Shown: one piece after another, positions 11,010 through 20,711 of the stretch
How positions within the stretch are numbered: the first letter of the stretch is position 1
How the letters are laid out: the number at the start of each line of letters is the position of its first letter
Assembly (NCBI GenBank): GCA_037953745.1
Contig: JBAKBP010000785.1
Span: 157,001-221,000 of the forward strand
Direction of reading: 5' to 3'
Source of the DNA: Lithodes maja
Lineage: Eukaryota; Arthropoda; Malacostraca; Decapoda; Lithodidae
Length of the DNA: 64,000 nucleotides
Translations under genes and position numbers: made by a program
The notes under the pieces: model-generated
Database searches by the model: none
What the model was told of the DNA's origin: nothing
What the model saw: only the letters and a program-made list of their open reading frames with translations

Positions 11010-11169
11010 CTAATAATCATAGTGAAAGTACCAAAGACTGACAATATGTATGTATATAGGCAACAAGTGGAAATAAAACAATGTACAGGTGTATTGTGAT
11101 AAAAAAGTCATGTATTATGAAAACATATAAATAAGTGAAAAAAGACACAATAAATTGTATATAAAACGT

Positions 11170-11690
11170 TTACAAAGCATATAACTAAGTGAAAGTGACA
11201 CATGACATAATATTAGATGGCCAAAGTATAATAAACACCTGTGATAACGAATAATCAGTGCCTAATATAACAATAACCTACCTCAATTACTAATAAAATG
11301 TACCGTATCAAGTGAAAATGAGCATTATCAGTGACAGTGACACTCTCTCAAGCATATTTACCAAAGTGAAAGTGACACACAAACTAATATTAGATGGCCA
11401 AAGTATAATAAACACCTGTGATAACGAATAATCAGTGCCTAATATAACAATAACCTACCTCAATTACTAATAAAATGTACCGTATCAAGTGAAAATGAGC
11501 ATTATCAGTGACAGTGACACTCTCTCAAGCATATTTACCAAAGTGAAAGTGACACACGAACTAATATTAGATGGCCAAAGTATAATAAACACCTGTGATA
11601 ACGAATAATCAGTGCCTAATATAACAATAACCTACCTCAATTACTCATAAAAACTACGGTATCGAGTGAAAATGGGAAATATTAGTGACA
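11170..11690 (+). repeat. 177-bp tandem repeats in piggyBac A 3' noncoding region
   Basis: The landmark TATTAGATGGCCAAAG recurs at 11211, 11388 and 11565, giving a period of 177 bp and nearly three copies that differ by a few bases. The same array is present in copies B (about 20080-20520) and C (about 46590-47040), so it belongs to the element. Confidence 0.88.
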
Positions 11691-12109
11691 ATGATAGCCT
11701 AATACACATATTTTATATAATTGGACTCCAAATAACTATAATAACATCACTATCAATACATAAAATCGCCTCCGGGAGGTAAAAAGTTTGGCGCGACGAG
11801 TGGCTAAGTGCGCAGTAGGTTAGCCAAGCCGGGGCCTGGGCCAAGGCGACGCATCCGAACGCGGGATGATTTTCACGCATAAAAATCACTCCACTTCCCG
11901 CGCTCACCATTATGCAATCACTTGGGCTAGAGACCTCTACTCAACGGCATTCTACACATGAAGGTTTGTGCAACATTTTTCTGTTTTTTTTATAACTTTG
12001 TGTAATGTATTTCAGGAGTAACATGTGAATCAACATGGACCAAAATTCCTGAAAACCCCCGGTCACAGAGTACAGTTACGATATTCCCTAGCCGGGGTTG
12101 GAGGGTTAA

Positions 12110-12474
12110 AGCGTGGGCATACTCACTGTGTGTTGTGCCCAGTGCAAGCCTTGCACTCCTATGTTGAGTCTGTGGCGCCGACTTCGGGTACTGCTGTGTG
12201 GGTGTCTCCTCGGACTGGTGGGAGGCTCTCGAAGGTGCAGATAGGACGCCACATTTGTCGGGTCATTCGTGCCAGTAACCCTGATTGTAGGGGTTCTGTG
12301 CACGATGTGCGATCCTTTGCTGCCTCCTTACGGTTCCTGCAAAGTCGATCCTTACCTGACATCGCCTCGGCGGGTTTGTGGTCGTCTGTCAATACCTTCG
12401 TCTCCTCCTACCTCTCCATGTCCATTGTTAGACCCCCTCGGCCTATGATAGCTCTCGGGAGTCGTGTTTCCTAG
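12110..12474 (+). pseudogene. DIRS element 1 tyrosine recombinase, C-terminal part
   Basis: Continues the recombinase gene from 7870 after piggyBac A; dropping the insert and one TTAA keeps the reading frame. It contains the LCPVQALHSY block, the HxxR box (VHDVRSFAAS, about 12299-12328) and a final Trp...Tyr region (LWSSVNTFVSSYLS) carrying the likely nucleophile tyrosine. It ends at TAG 12472-12474. It shares most motifs with the C-terminal half at 27847-28592. Confidence 0.85.
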
Positions 12475-12920
12475 AGCTCTGGCGAAGATACCTGGTCTTC
12501 CCCCCTTGTCACTCTTTCTTTTACTTTGTTTTATTTGGAAAAGGGGGGGGGGGGAGGGGGGAGAGTACGGGTTTGCAACACTTGATTGCAAGTTTGGGAT
12601 TATGTTTTATGTATACAGTACATAAGTGTTTTTGCCAAATTGAAAATTGTGTTTTGTTATTGTGTTCAATGTTTTTGTTGGTTTTGGAAGAAAAGGGATT
12701 TTGGGTACAGTACTTTTTTGGTTAAGACAAGTCTATGTTTTTGCATTACTATGAATGACGGGCACGTGTTAAAACTGTTCTTTTTAGCTACTCCTCAGTT
12801 TTTCACTCTTTTATTAAACGCTCTTGTTTAAATTGTGTTTCTTTGTCATTCATAATTTTGTTTTATGCATTGTTTTTTTTGGTATGTTGGGCTTGGATGT
12901 CCTCCTCCTATTTGTTATGC
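12475..12920 (+). other. DIRS element 1 3' noncoding region with G-run
   Basis: No gene is seen. A run of 12 G, then AGGGGGG, lies at 12543-12560, about 70 bases after the recombinase stop. Elements 2 and 3 have a similar G-run at the equivalent place. The rest is T-rich. Confidence 0.7.
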
Positions 12921-13034
12921 AGCCTTGACGTTGGATTTGCCAAGACTACTAACAAATTGGGAGGTTTGACGTACCTCCCAACCTACCAAATAGGAAAACC
13001 TACTATTTGGTAGTAGTCTTGGAAAATCCAACGT
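12921..13034. repeat. Internal complementary region (ICR) of DIRS element 1
   Basis: Two abutting segments. 12959-13034 is the reverse complement of the element's right terminus (13861-13935) with one or two differences. 12921-12957 is the expected complement of the missing left terminus. In DIRS1-type elements this region templates joining of the two ends during replication. The same arrangement is found at 29167-29274 and 38351-38457. Confidence 0.8.
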
Positions 13035-13095
13035 ACATAATACCCTCCCTCACGCCGGACCCCTGCCCATCCGCGTTCTTCTGCTGACGTGAGAT

Positions 13096-13936
13096 GTGAT
13101 GACAAGAGAGGGTCGCTCATGCGCACGTTCGACAGGGATCTGCACATGACGGAACACGGGATGGGCCTTAACCCTCCAGCCCCGGTTATGGGTTATGTAT
13201 TATATATATATTCCTCGAAACCCGGGTGTTTTGGCCGAAAAACGTCTAGGCTAGGCTACCGTATATTCGTTAATCAGACTGCTTCCCGCATTCCCGCGCA
13301 TCCCCAAGCGTAGCTGTGTTATTTACCTGTAAAATGGCATTAAGTAGAGCTCTCTAAGTCAACTGGGTGAGCTGTGATGATGATTTCATTGGAGATAACT
13401 TTATGGCCAAACCAGCCACTTTACACCACTTTTCGATACTGAACAACAACATACAGGCACACAAGAACAAGCGACGCTCTCCTTCTTGTGGCCGGAGATG
13501 CGGAGCGTCGGTCCAGCCGGCTGTTGTTTACATGCGTCGGACCGACGCCTCGCACAGCAAGCTCACAGGCTGTGACGTCGTGGGTGCATATGAGGCCTTC
13601 CGGGTACCTGGTACATGCTTTTTTATGGGCGTACATGAGGGCATCCGGGAAGGAAGGGTTAAGCGGTAACTAAGGTAAACCCCTTTTTCTTCTCTTCTAT
13701 GCTTTTTTCACCTTCGGTGGTAGTTTTGGTTAATGTACAACGTCTCCTAGAGCAAGATAAGGAGTAGACTCTAGACGTTTTCTTTTTAACCGCGGTTGGA
13801 ATGACGACATAGCAGTCAAAATAGACAAGTCGTCATTGCAATTAGGTTAATAGCCTTGATGTTGGATTTTCCAAGACTACTACCAAATAGTAGATTTTCC
13901 TATTTGGTAGGTTGGGAGGTACGTCAAACCTCCCAT
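13096..13936 (+). repeat. Right inverted terminal repeat of DIRS element 1 (contains a MITE)
   Basis: The outer 75 bp (13861-13935) are complementary to the internal complementary region. The inner boundary is an estimate from the 350-bp size of the right ITR in elements 2 and 3. A MITE (13172-13658) splits it. It ends near GTCAAACCTCCC; GTCAAACC is shared by all three right termini. Confidence 0.65.
13172..13658 (+). mobile_element. Piggybac-type MITE, family 1, copy 1 (487 bp)
   Basis: Flanked by TTAA at 13168-13171 and 13659-13662. Termini are CCCTCCAGCCCCGG on the left and CCCTTCCTTCCCGG read in from the right. It is noncoding and shares its interior (TTTACATGCGTCGGACCGAC, 13527-13546) with copies at 40799 and 44491. 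The left terminus differs from the piggyBac A right terminus by one base, so the piggyBac transposase is the likely mobiliser. Confidence 0.88.
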
Positions 13937-14052
13937 TCTGGTTAACATTAGACGATTTTCTTTAGCTTATAATCTACCTCTATGACTGAAATGGGTAAAT
14001 ACGATCTCAATAAACCCTCTGAATAACATAGGTCCTTCTGAAACTGCATAAT
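13937..14052. other. Spacer between DIRS elements 1 and 3
   Basis: About 116 bp of AT-rich sequence with no recognisable feature. It is a candidate remnant of the ancestral locus, or an unrecognised older repeat. Confidence 0.4.
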
Positions 14053-14357
14053 TTAGTATTGATTCCTTCGTCAATGACGAAGAGCCTATACTATATATAG
14101 GCTGAGATTCCGGGACCCGTTCGGGATTCCCCGGAGTTCTTATCACAACTGTTGTGTATATAGCATAAAAACAATCCTTGGTTAATACCCATTAAATCTT
14201 ACCAAGGGCTCATCATTGAAAATGAATACCACTAGAAATAAAATCTTAAAAGAAGAATCTATCATTTCAAACCTCCCGGTGCCTCAGCCCTCCAGCTGTG
14301 CTGTCATCATGCTTCCCTTGCACGTGATGCCAGATTTTCTAGCGTGTTTATCTGCCT
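14053..14357 (+). repeat. Left inverted terminal repeat of DIRS element 3 (about 305 bp)
   Basis: The sequence from AGTATTGATTCC to TTTATCTGCCTC is the reverse complement of 38516-38820, roughly 90% or better by eye. It starts about 45 bp short of the right repeat, which carries extra outer sequence, the same asymmetry as in element 2. Confidence 0.85.
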
Positions 14358-15870
14358 CTTTACAGTTGTGATCCAGGCGAGTCGGACGTGAGCCCCTTGC
14401 TCTGGGCGTCTCAGCGTTTGCCTGGCTTTCTCACTCCTAGTGAGTCCTTGTTATATATTATTTGAGTTAGGTCCAAACATGAATTGAGTAATCGCCCTGT
14501 ATGTTTCAGAAGGCCACCGTCCACGCCTGTTCACACCTAAAGTATATGGATACCGCTTCGCCATTCTTAATAATTATTTGTTGTTCGTCGTAGTAAGTGA
14601 TTATTGCTATAATAGGCTATATCCTATACAATGCTTGCATTTAATTATTTACTTATCGTAGGCTATTATTCATCTTATTCGTGTGCCCTCAGGATACACG
14701 TTGAACTCTAAGGATATTATTAATTCAAGTTTTCTTTGTCGTAAAGTAGCCTACATTATTTCCTGAAATTCTACTAGTATTAAATTTTTCAAAGTCCCTT
14801 CACTTTTATAAGTCGCTTCACTTTATAGTTTGCATGCTTCTAGCATTACTTCGAGCTGATAGGTTCTTAGCTAGACTTATTGATTCCCTTATATGTCCCA
14901 TTCTTGTACCAGTACTTATTTATAAGGCCATGCTTTGTTCGCCACCTCGGGCAAGTGTCCACGAGGGCGGCCAATAGGCCTAGCTAGCTCGGCTTCCCTC
15001 TACTGAATTTTACATGAGGGACCAATTGTTCTCTTCCTATATGAGTAATATGTTATGAAGTGCTTCGATACCAATGATACCTAAGAGTTTGCATGACCAA
15101 GTGCAAGAGCACCAACTAAACCTATACAATTTGCATGCTTCGAGTCCCGGAGTCGGCGGGGCTCCTGTGTCCCTCCGTTCTCTCCGGGTCTCCGGGTTTA
15201 GAACTCCGGGTACTAAATGGTTTCGAGTAAATAAAGTATATGAATATTATGAAGTGCTTCAGATTTCTACAGTGCAAGAGCACCAACACAATTATATGTT
15301 AATTTCTTAAAATAGAAAGAGTTTGCATGAAACCAAATGGAGCAACAAAGTTTCATCCAGTGCAAGAGCACCAACACAATTAAGTGTTAATTTCTTAAAA
15401 TAGAAAGAGTTTGCATGAAACCAAATTGAGCAACAAAGTTTCCTCCAGTGCAAGTGCACCAACTAACCCTATACAATTGCATGCTTCGAGTCCCGGAGAC
15501 GGCGGGGCTCCTGTGTCCCTCCGTTCTCTCCGGGTCTCAGGGTTTTAGACCTCCAGGTACTAAATGGTTTCAAGGAAACCGAGGAACAATAACCAATACA
15601 CCAAGGGTGCATTTAAGGAACAATGTTTTCCTTCAAAAAAAAAAAAAAAAAAAAAAAATGTTTCCGGATAAATATGAAACTATAGTTCCTCCAGGAACTC
15701 CGGGTACTCCGGGTAGTCCGAGTAATACAAAAAACCAAGGAACCAAGAGGTTCAGGTTAAACCAAGGAACCAAGAGGTTCAGGTTAAATTAAGGAACAAG
15801 AGCTTCCTCCAAGTACTCCGAGTACTCCGGGTATTACTGAAAGCCAGGGAACCAAGAGGTTCAGGTTAAA
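14358..15870 (+). repeat. DIRS element 3 leader with direct repeats
   Basis: Noncoding. A block around TTCGAGTCCCGGAG (15138-15151) with TCCGTTCTCTCCGGGTCT recurs at 15486-15535, and a unit of about 90 bp (GTGCAAGAGCACCAAC...) is repeated in tandem at about 15270-15445. Short units GGAACCAAGAGGTTCAGGTT repeat from about 15735 to 15870 and continue after the nested MITE at 29922. A run of 24 A lies near 15635. No open frame of note. Confidence 0.65.
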
Positions 15871-16118
15871 TTAACCCTTAACCATCGGCGCGCAACATAT
15901 GTCGAGTTAAAGAAAACGTGCCCATATGCGGGCCTCAACAGATGTCGAGTGCAATTTTGAGCACATAATGTGCTCCGAGAGAGAGCTGAGCGGTGCGAGG
16001 AGCATAGATTCCCACCTGACCGCTCGCCACCACCGCCGTGGGTCGACTGAAATTTATTACACCCTCCTCCACCCTCTCTCACTCGCTACACAGGGAATTA
16101 TGTAAGGAAATGACCTTA

Positions 16119-16425
16119 ATTTATTAGTGGCACCTCCATCATTGACAATTATGCCTATTACATAAGGCACCCTCTTCAAACACTCATCCGCCGTAGTTTG
16201 AATCTACCGTGCAGAGCATAAAAAATTTGAGGAGCCTTCATCATGAGCGCACACAACCTCACTCATGGCTCAGTCATTATGAATTGGGTTCTCACTACGA
16301 AAAAACTTCGTAAAAAATAAAAACAAAAAGAAAATAAGAATAACTATTCAATAAGCTTTCCATAATATCGTGGATGTACTTGTGTGGATCTTTGACCAGA
16401 CGCTGACTCAGGCGTCATTCTTCCT
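16119..16425 (+). repeat. Left inverted terminal repeat of DIRS element 2
   Basis: From AATTTATTAGTGGCACC to about GGCGTCATTCTTCC it is the reverse complement of the right repeat (29346 to about 29650). It includes ATTATGCCTATTACATAAGG and the ACGAAGTTTTTTCGT-type hairpin. The right repeat extends about 45 bp beyond it. Confidence 0.9.
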
Positions 16426-17018
16426 TCTCTGCTCTGCGCTCAACCAACCCGGACGTGCCTCCCCACGCTCCGCTGGTTCCGCATTTGCTGCGTCCCTAGT
16501 GAGTTTTTTCTCATTTGTTTACTCCGGGATGTATCGAGTAAGGTTAGGATATGCGTAGCAGGAGTGTCCTGGGCGGGTTGCCCGCAGTGCAGTGTATTTT
16601 GGGTCGTGTTTTTGGGGCATCTATTTCGGGTGTACCCTCGTGGTCCTGTTGTGGACATGTGAACTTTTCACAGTTAGCTAGCTTTGTGATGCAGGCGGCT
16701 TTCATTACGCGTTATTTTTGCTTCCTTTTATCTTTCTGATGAGGTAGCTTATGTTTTGCTGACGTTCCCAGCGTATTTTTCTTCACTTAGTGAAGTTTTT
16801 TCTGGGTCCCGAGTCAGTTCTTCCCTTTGCCGGAAGTATGTGCTACAGTGGTGTGTTGACGGTGGTTCCTGTTGTGATATAATTCAGTGCATTTTGTTTA
16901 TATTACGACATGTTTACTTTTATGTCCGTCTGCCTAGGCCTAGCCAGCCTCTCGTAGCTTTGCCACATGTACAAGTGTTATTGATTTATGTTATAAATAT
17001 GTACTACTGTATCATGTG

Positions 17019-17150
17019 TGTCCTGGTTTAGTTGTGTATTGGCTAATTCCACGGACTATTTATGTGTCCTGGGTTAGTTGTGTATTGGCTAATTCCACGG
17101 ACTATATTGTGGGCCCGGGGTTAGTTGTGTTTTGGCTAACTCCTCGGTCT
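17019..17150 (+). repeat. 45-bp tandem repeat, three copies
   Basis: Units start at 17019, 17064 and 17108. Each contains GGTTAGTTGTGT (GGTTTAGTTGTGT in the first), TTGGCTAA and a TCCACGGACTA-like end; the third is the most diverged. Confidence 0.8.
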
Positions 17151-17507
17151 TGTGATGCGTTCAGTTGGTATCTGGGCGGAGTGGGTTGCCTTTTCCGGCG
17201 GGTTTTTTCTCGGTTACACCGTGAAAAACCCGGCTGGTGGCCGAGTTTTGACCACGCGTGGTTTTAAAAACAGGCTTGCTTCCCCGGCGAGTGGGTGTTT
17301 GTGGCTCTCCAGGACTGCGTCTCTGTAGTGGAGCCTGTATCAGACTCCCTATGAAATCCCGGCGGGATGACTGTACCCACCTAAAACAGTGTTCATGCGG
17401 ACACGTGTTGTGTGTTGGTTTTCCCGGTTTTGCAAAGCCAGTGAAAGCTATCTGTTGTTGTTTGGTTTTCCTCCCCGGCAATCTTTTACAAAGAAGTGGG
17501 GATAGGA

Positions 17508-17812
17508 ACAATTGGGGTTAACGTTATAAACTTTTAATCACACCCGGCGGGTGCACCTTGGAAGGGTGGGATGGACGAATTTGCAAAATTCAGTTTAGTT
17601 GACCAGACAATTGAGGGATGCTTTTTGTATCGCCGCCTTCAACATACGGCAATTTAGGGCACAATTGGGGTTAACGTTTTTAATTTCACACCCGGCGGGT
17701 GCTCCTTGGAAGGGTGGGAATAACGAATTTGCAATTCAGTATAGTTGACCAGACAATTGAGGGATACGTTTTGTATCGCCGCCTTCAACATACGGCGATC
17801 TAAAAGACACTT
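17508..17812 (+). repeat. 153-bp tandem duplication
   Basis: Units start at ACAATTGGGGTTAACG at 17508 and 17661. They share CACACCCGGCGGGTGC, TTGACCAGACAATTGAGGGA and ATCGCCGCCTTCAACATACG, with small indels between copies. Confidence 0.9.
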
Positions 17813-18357
17813 CGGGAGAAGTCAGATCTCGTATTTTGTCAGGCTTCCCGGTTTTGATCTGCGAGATAATACGGGGGCCGGCGTCTTTTTTAGGGGTGTT
17901 TTTTCCAAATGAAATCTGGAAACAACCACCCACCACCGGGAAGACTAAATCAGTTATAAACGCCATGCTGGTTTTTATACCATGTCAGAGGGTTTTCATA
18001 AATATTTTGGACAGGTTAAGATATTCTGAAATCTTTACTTAGGAACCCCACCGCGTAGCGAGCTGTAGTCGTTGAGTATTGCATCTCGTTACCCGGCGGG
18101 ATATTTAACACTTGTGTGCGAACATGTTGGGTTAACCTTATGAGCATTAATTCCTGACATTTTATTTTTTTCCATAGCTGGGTCCCGGCGGGTCTACAGA
18201 GAACCTGGAGTAAGTTTCCCACCAGTCTCTGTCATGGCTACCTTTGCCCCTGGCTTTGCTTTGTGCATTACGCCCTCCTGTTCAGGTATCCCTATCTTTG
18301 CACACATAACACATTAAATGTGTTAAATGTCTCGACCGCTCAAGGGGTCTGTGGGTT

Positions 18358-19613
18358 ATGCGGAACTGTACCTTTTGCTCTCAGTTAAGCCATAAAGTTT
18401 TGCTAGACAATGATAAGACTGCGGCGGTCGCTTTACGGGAGGTTAGGCAGCAGATGACCTCTTATACTACCACAGTGGCTCATAAGTCACTTCAATGCGA
18501 TAACGTAGCCCTTTGGGATAAGTTACTAATTGAGCACCCCCCTATTAAACGTCCCTCTAGAGTAACTGTACGAAAGTCGGCAGAGACTGGACAGGGTATT
18601 ACTCTTGCTCCAGCCCCAGGCACATCTAAGAGACCGCGAGAACTTACGCCCCCGGTGGCAGCCTCTTCATGGGCGCGGTCCAGGTCACCTCTTAGACAGT
18701 AGCCCCTAGTCTCTCTTCTTCGCCGGCGAGTAAGAAGAACAAGACGGAGAGGTCCACAAGTGATTTTAGTGAGAAATCTACAAAGTCCAAAGGCAGTTCT
18801 AGGTCGCACCGGAGCCACAAATCCTCCAGAAAGGATTCGCATGAACTAAAGGCCTCCCGGCGTTCACCGGAGTCTAGTGCCTCTCGTCATGCCTCTACTC
18901 CCGACATAGCTAGTATTCAGTCTAATGAGGTGAGTGTAGTGTCAGCATCAGCAGACAGTTTACCAATTTGCATTCTAACTTAGAATTGGAGAGTTCGGTG
19001 GACAGTAATCGTCCTTTAGAAGAGTCAACAGACTCCCAAGGGAGTGCAGGCCACGGCCTGGGGGTATGGCGGTATTCTCGACCAGGGACTGAAAGCCCAC
19101 GTCTGGCTCAAGATACACAAACAGTGGCTGAGGTCCACCGGGAGCGGCGATCCCATCATCCAATACCAGACTTGACTTGGCAACACGACAGGATTCCGGC
19201 TTCGGTGGAATCCTCTCACGGGGAGCCAGATGACAAAGACGAGGTATCTATAATCTCGGACATGGAGGTGCAAGAGTCGGGTTCAGTATTAGACGACGCA
19301 CAGGATCGGACTGATTCACCGCTGAGTTCGTCATCAACTAAATTTGTCACGGCAGAGGAAATAGATGGGTTATTGGTTAATGCTGTAACTAAAAAATTTG
19401 GCCAACAGCCGAAGACTCCTACAGTAGACCTGGGAGCTTCCATGACAAGTTCCAATGCTCGACCTCTGATGACTTCCATTGCCTTAGCTAAGATTCCTCA
19501 CCCTCCCTCTATATCACCATCTGTGGTCGCTAGGCCTGCTTCGGCGGCACTGACTACTTCTAGTGTAAGGATGGTAACGGATGTGAATCCGCCCCCTTTA
19601 GATAAAGCTCCCG
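18358..19613 (+). pseudogene. DIRS element 2 gag-like protein, N-terminal part (frameshifted)
   Basis: Starts at ATG 18358 with a Cys pair (MRNCTFCSQLSH) that may bind zinc. The first frame runs to about 18698, the second (Ser/Arg/Lys-rich, SRSHRSHKSSRK type) from 18699 to about 18960, and a third, acidic frame continues to the TTAA at 19614 where piggyBac B is inserted. The two frame changes imply small indels. Gag function is inferred from position and from homology of the downstream half with elements 1 and 3. Confidence 0.7.
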
Positions 19614-20079
19614 TTAACCCTCCAACCCCGGCTAGGGTAGATCGTGACTGTACTCTGTGACCGGGGGTTTTGAGGAATTTTGGTCCATGTTGATTCACCT
19701 GTTACTCCTGAAATACATGACACAAAGTTATAAAAAAAAAAAGAAAAATGTTGCACAAACCTTCATGTGTAGAATGCCGTTGAGTAGAGGTCTCTAGCCC
19801 AAGTGATTGCATAATGGCGAGCGCGGGAAGTGGAGTGATTTTTATGCGGGAAAATCTTCCCGCGTTCGGATGCGTCGCCTTGGCCCAGGCCCCGGCTTGG
19901 CTAACCTACTGCGCACTTAGCCACTCGTCACGCCAGACTTTTTACCTCCCGGAGGCGATTTTATTTATTGATAGTGATGTTATTATAGTTATTTGGAGTC
20001 CAATTATATAAAATATGTGTATTAGGCTATCATTGTCACTAATATTTCACATTTTCACTCGATACCGTAGTTTTTATGA

Positions 20080-20520
20080 GTAATTGAGGCTGGTTATTGT
20101 TATATTACGCACTGATTATTCGTTATCACAGGTGTTTATTATACTTTGGCCATCTAATATTAGTTCGTGTGTCACTTTCACTTTGGTAAATATGCTTGAG
20201 AGTATCACTGTCACTGATAATGCTCATTTTCACTTGATACGGTACATTTTATTAGTAATTGAGGTAGGTTATTGTTATATTAGGCAGTGATTATTCGTTA
20301 TCACAGGTGTTTATTATACTTTGGCCATCTAATATTACTTCGTGTGTCACTTTCACTTTGGTAAATATGCTTGAGAGAGTGTCACTGTCACTGATAATGC
20401 TCATTTTCACTTGATACGGTACATTTTATTAGTAATTGAGGTAGGTTATTGTTATATTAGGCACTGATTATTCGTTATCACAGGTGTTTATTATACTTTG
20501 GCCATCTAATATTATGTCAT
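20080..20520 (-). repeat. 177-bp tandem repeats of piggyBac B
   Basis: The landmark GGCCATCTAATATTA recurs near 20149, 20323 and 20501. It is the same array as in copy A, in reverse orientation. Confidence 0.85.
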
Positions 20521-20711
20521 GTGTCACTTTCACTTAGTTATATGCTTTGTAAACGTTTTATATACAATTTATTGTGTCTTTTTTCGCTTATTTATATATG
20601 TTTTCATAATACATGACTTTTTTATCACAATACATTGTTTTATTTCCACTTGTTGCCTATATACTGTACATACATATTGTCAGTCTTTGGTACTTTCACT
20701 ATGATTATTAG

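Larger units (their letters stand above)
7875..12105 (+). mobile_element. piggyBac transposon copy A (apparently complete)
   Basis: It is flanked by TTAA at 7871-7874 and 12106-12109, the piggyBac target duplication. The termini are CCCTTCAACCCCGG (left) and, read inward from the right, CCCTCCAACCCCGG, a 14-bp inverted repeat with one mismatch. It holds one uninterrupted transposase gene (8076-11009), followed by a long noncoding 3' part with 177-bp tandem repeats. The body is 4231 bp. It lies inside the DIRS element 1 recombinase gene. Intact ends, intact target duplication and an open transposase make it the best candidate for a recently active autonomous copy in the window. Confidence 0.93.
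1732..13936 (+). mobile_element. DIRS-like tyrosine-recombinase retrotransposon, element 1 (left end missing)
   Basis: The order is leader, gag, RT/RNase H, tyrosine recombinase, G-run, internal complementary region (12921-13034) and right inverted terminal repeat (ending about 13936). This matches DIRS1-group elements, which integrate with a tyrosine recombinase and leave no target duplication. The left ITR is not in the window; from the internal complementary region it should begin with a sequence like AATTTGTTAGTAGTC. LINE copy 1 interrupts the leader, piggyBac copy A interrupts the recombinase and a MITE sits in the right ITR. The coding frames carry several stops and frameshifts, so this copy is dead. 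Confidence 0.85.
16426..18357 (+). other. DIRS element 2 leader
   Basis: No convincing gene. It holds a three-copy repeat of about 45 bp (17019-17150), a 153-bp tandem duplication (17508-17812) and five perfect copies of CCCGGCGGG at 17358, 17543, 17691, 18092 and 18184. Elements of this group usually carry promoter and packaging signals here; none can be pinpointed. Confidence 0.6.

Noticed and set aside
13367..13669. Peptides repeated in several MITEs (about 60-100 codons)
   Set aside because: They occur on either strand of noncoding MITEs, end at element boundaries and have no domain.
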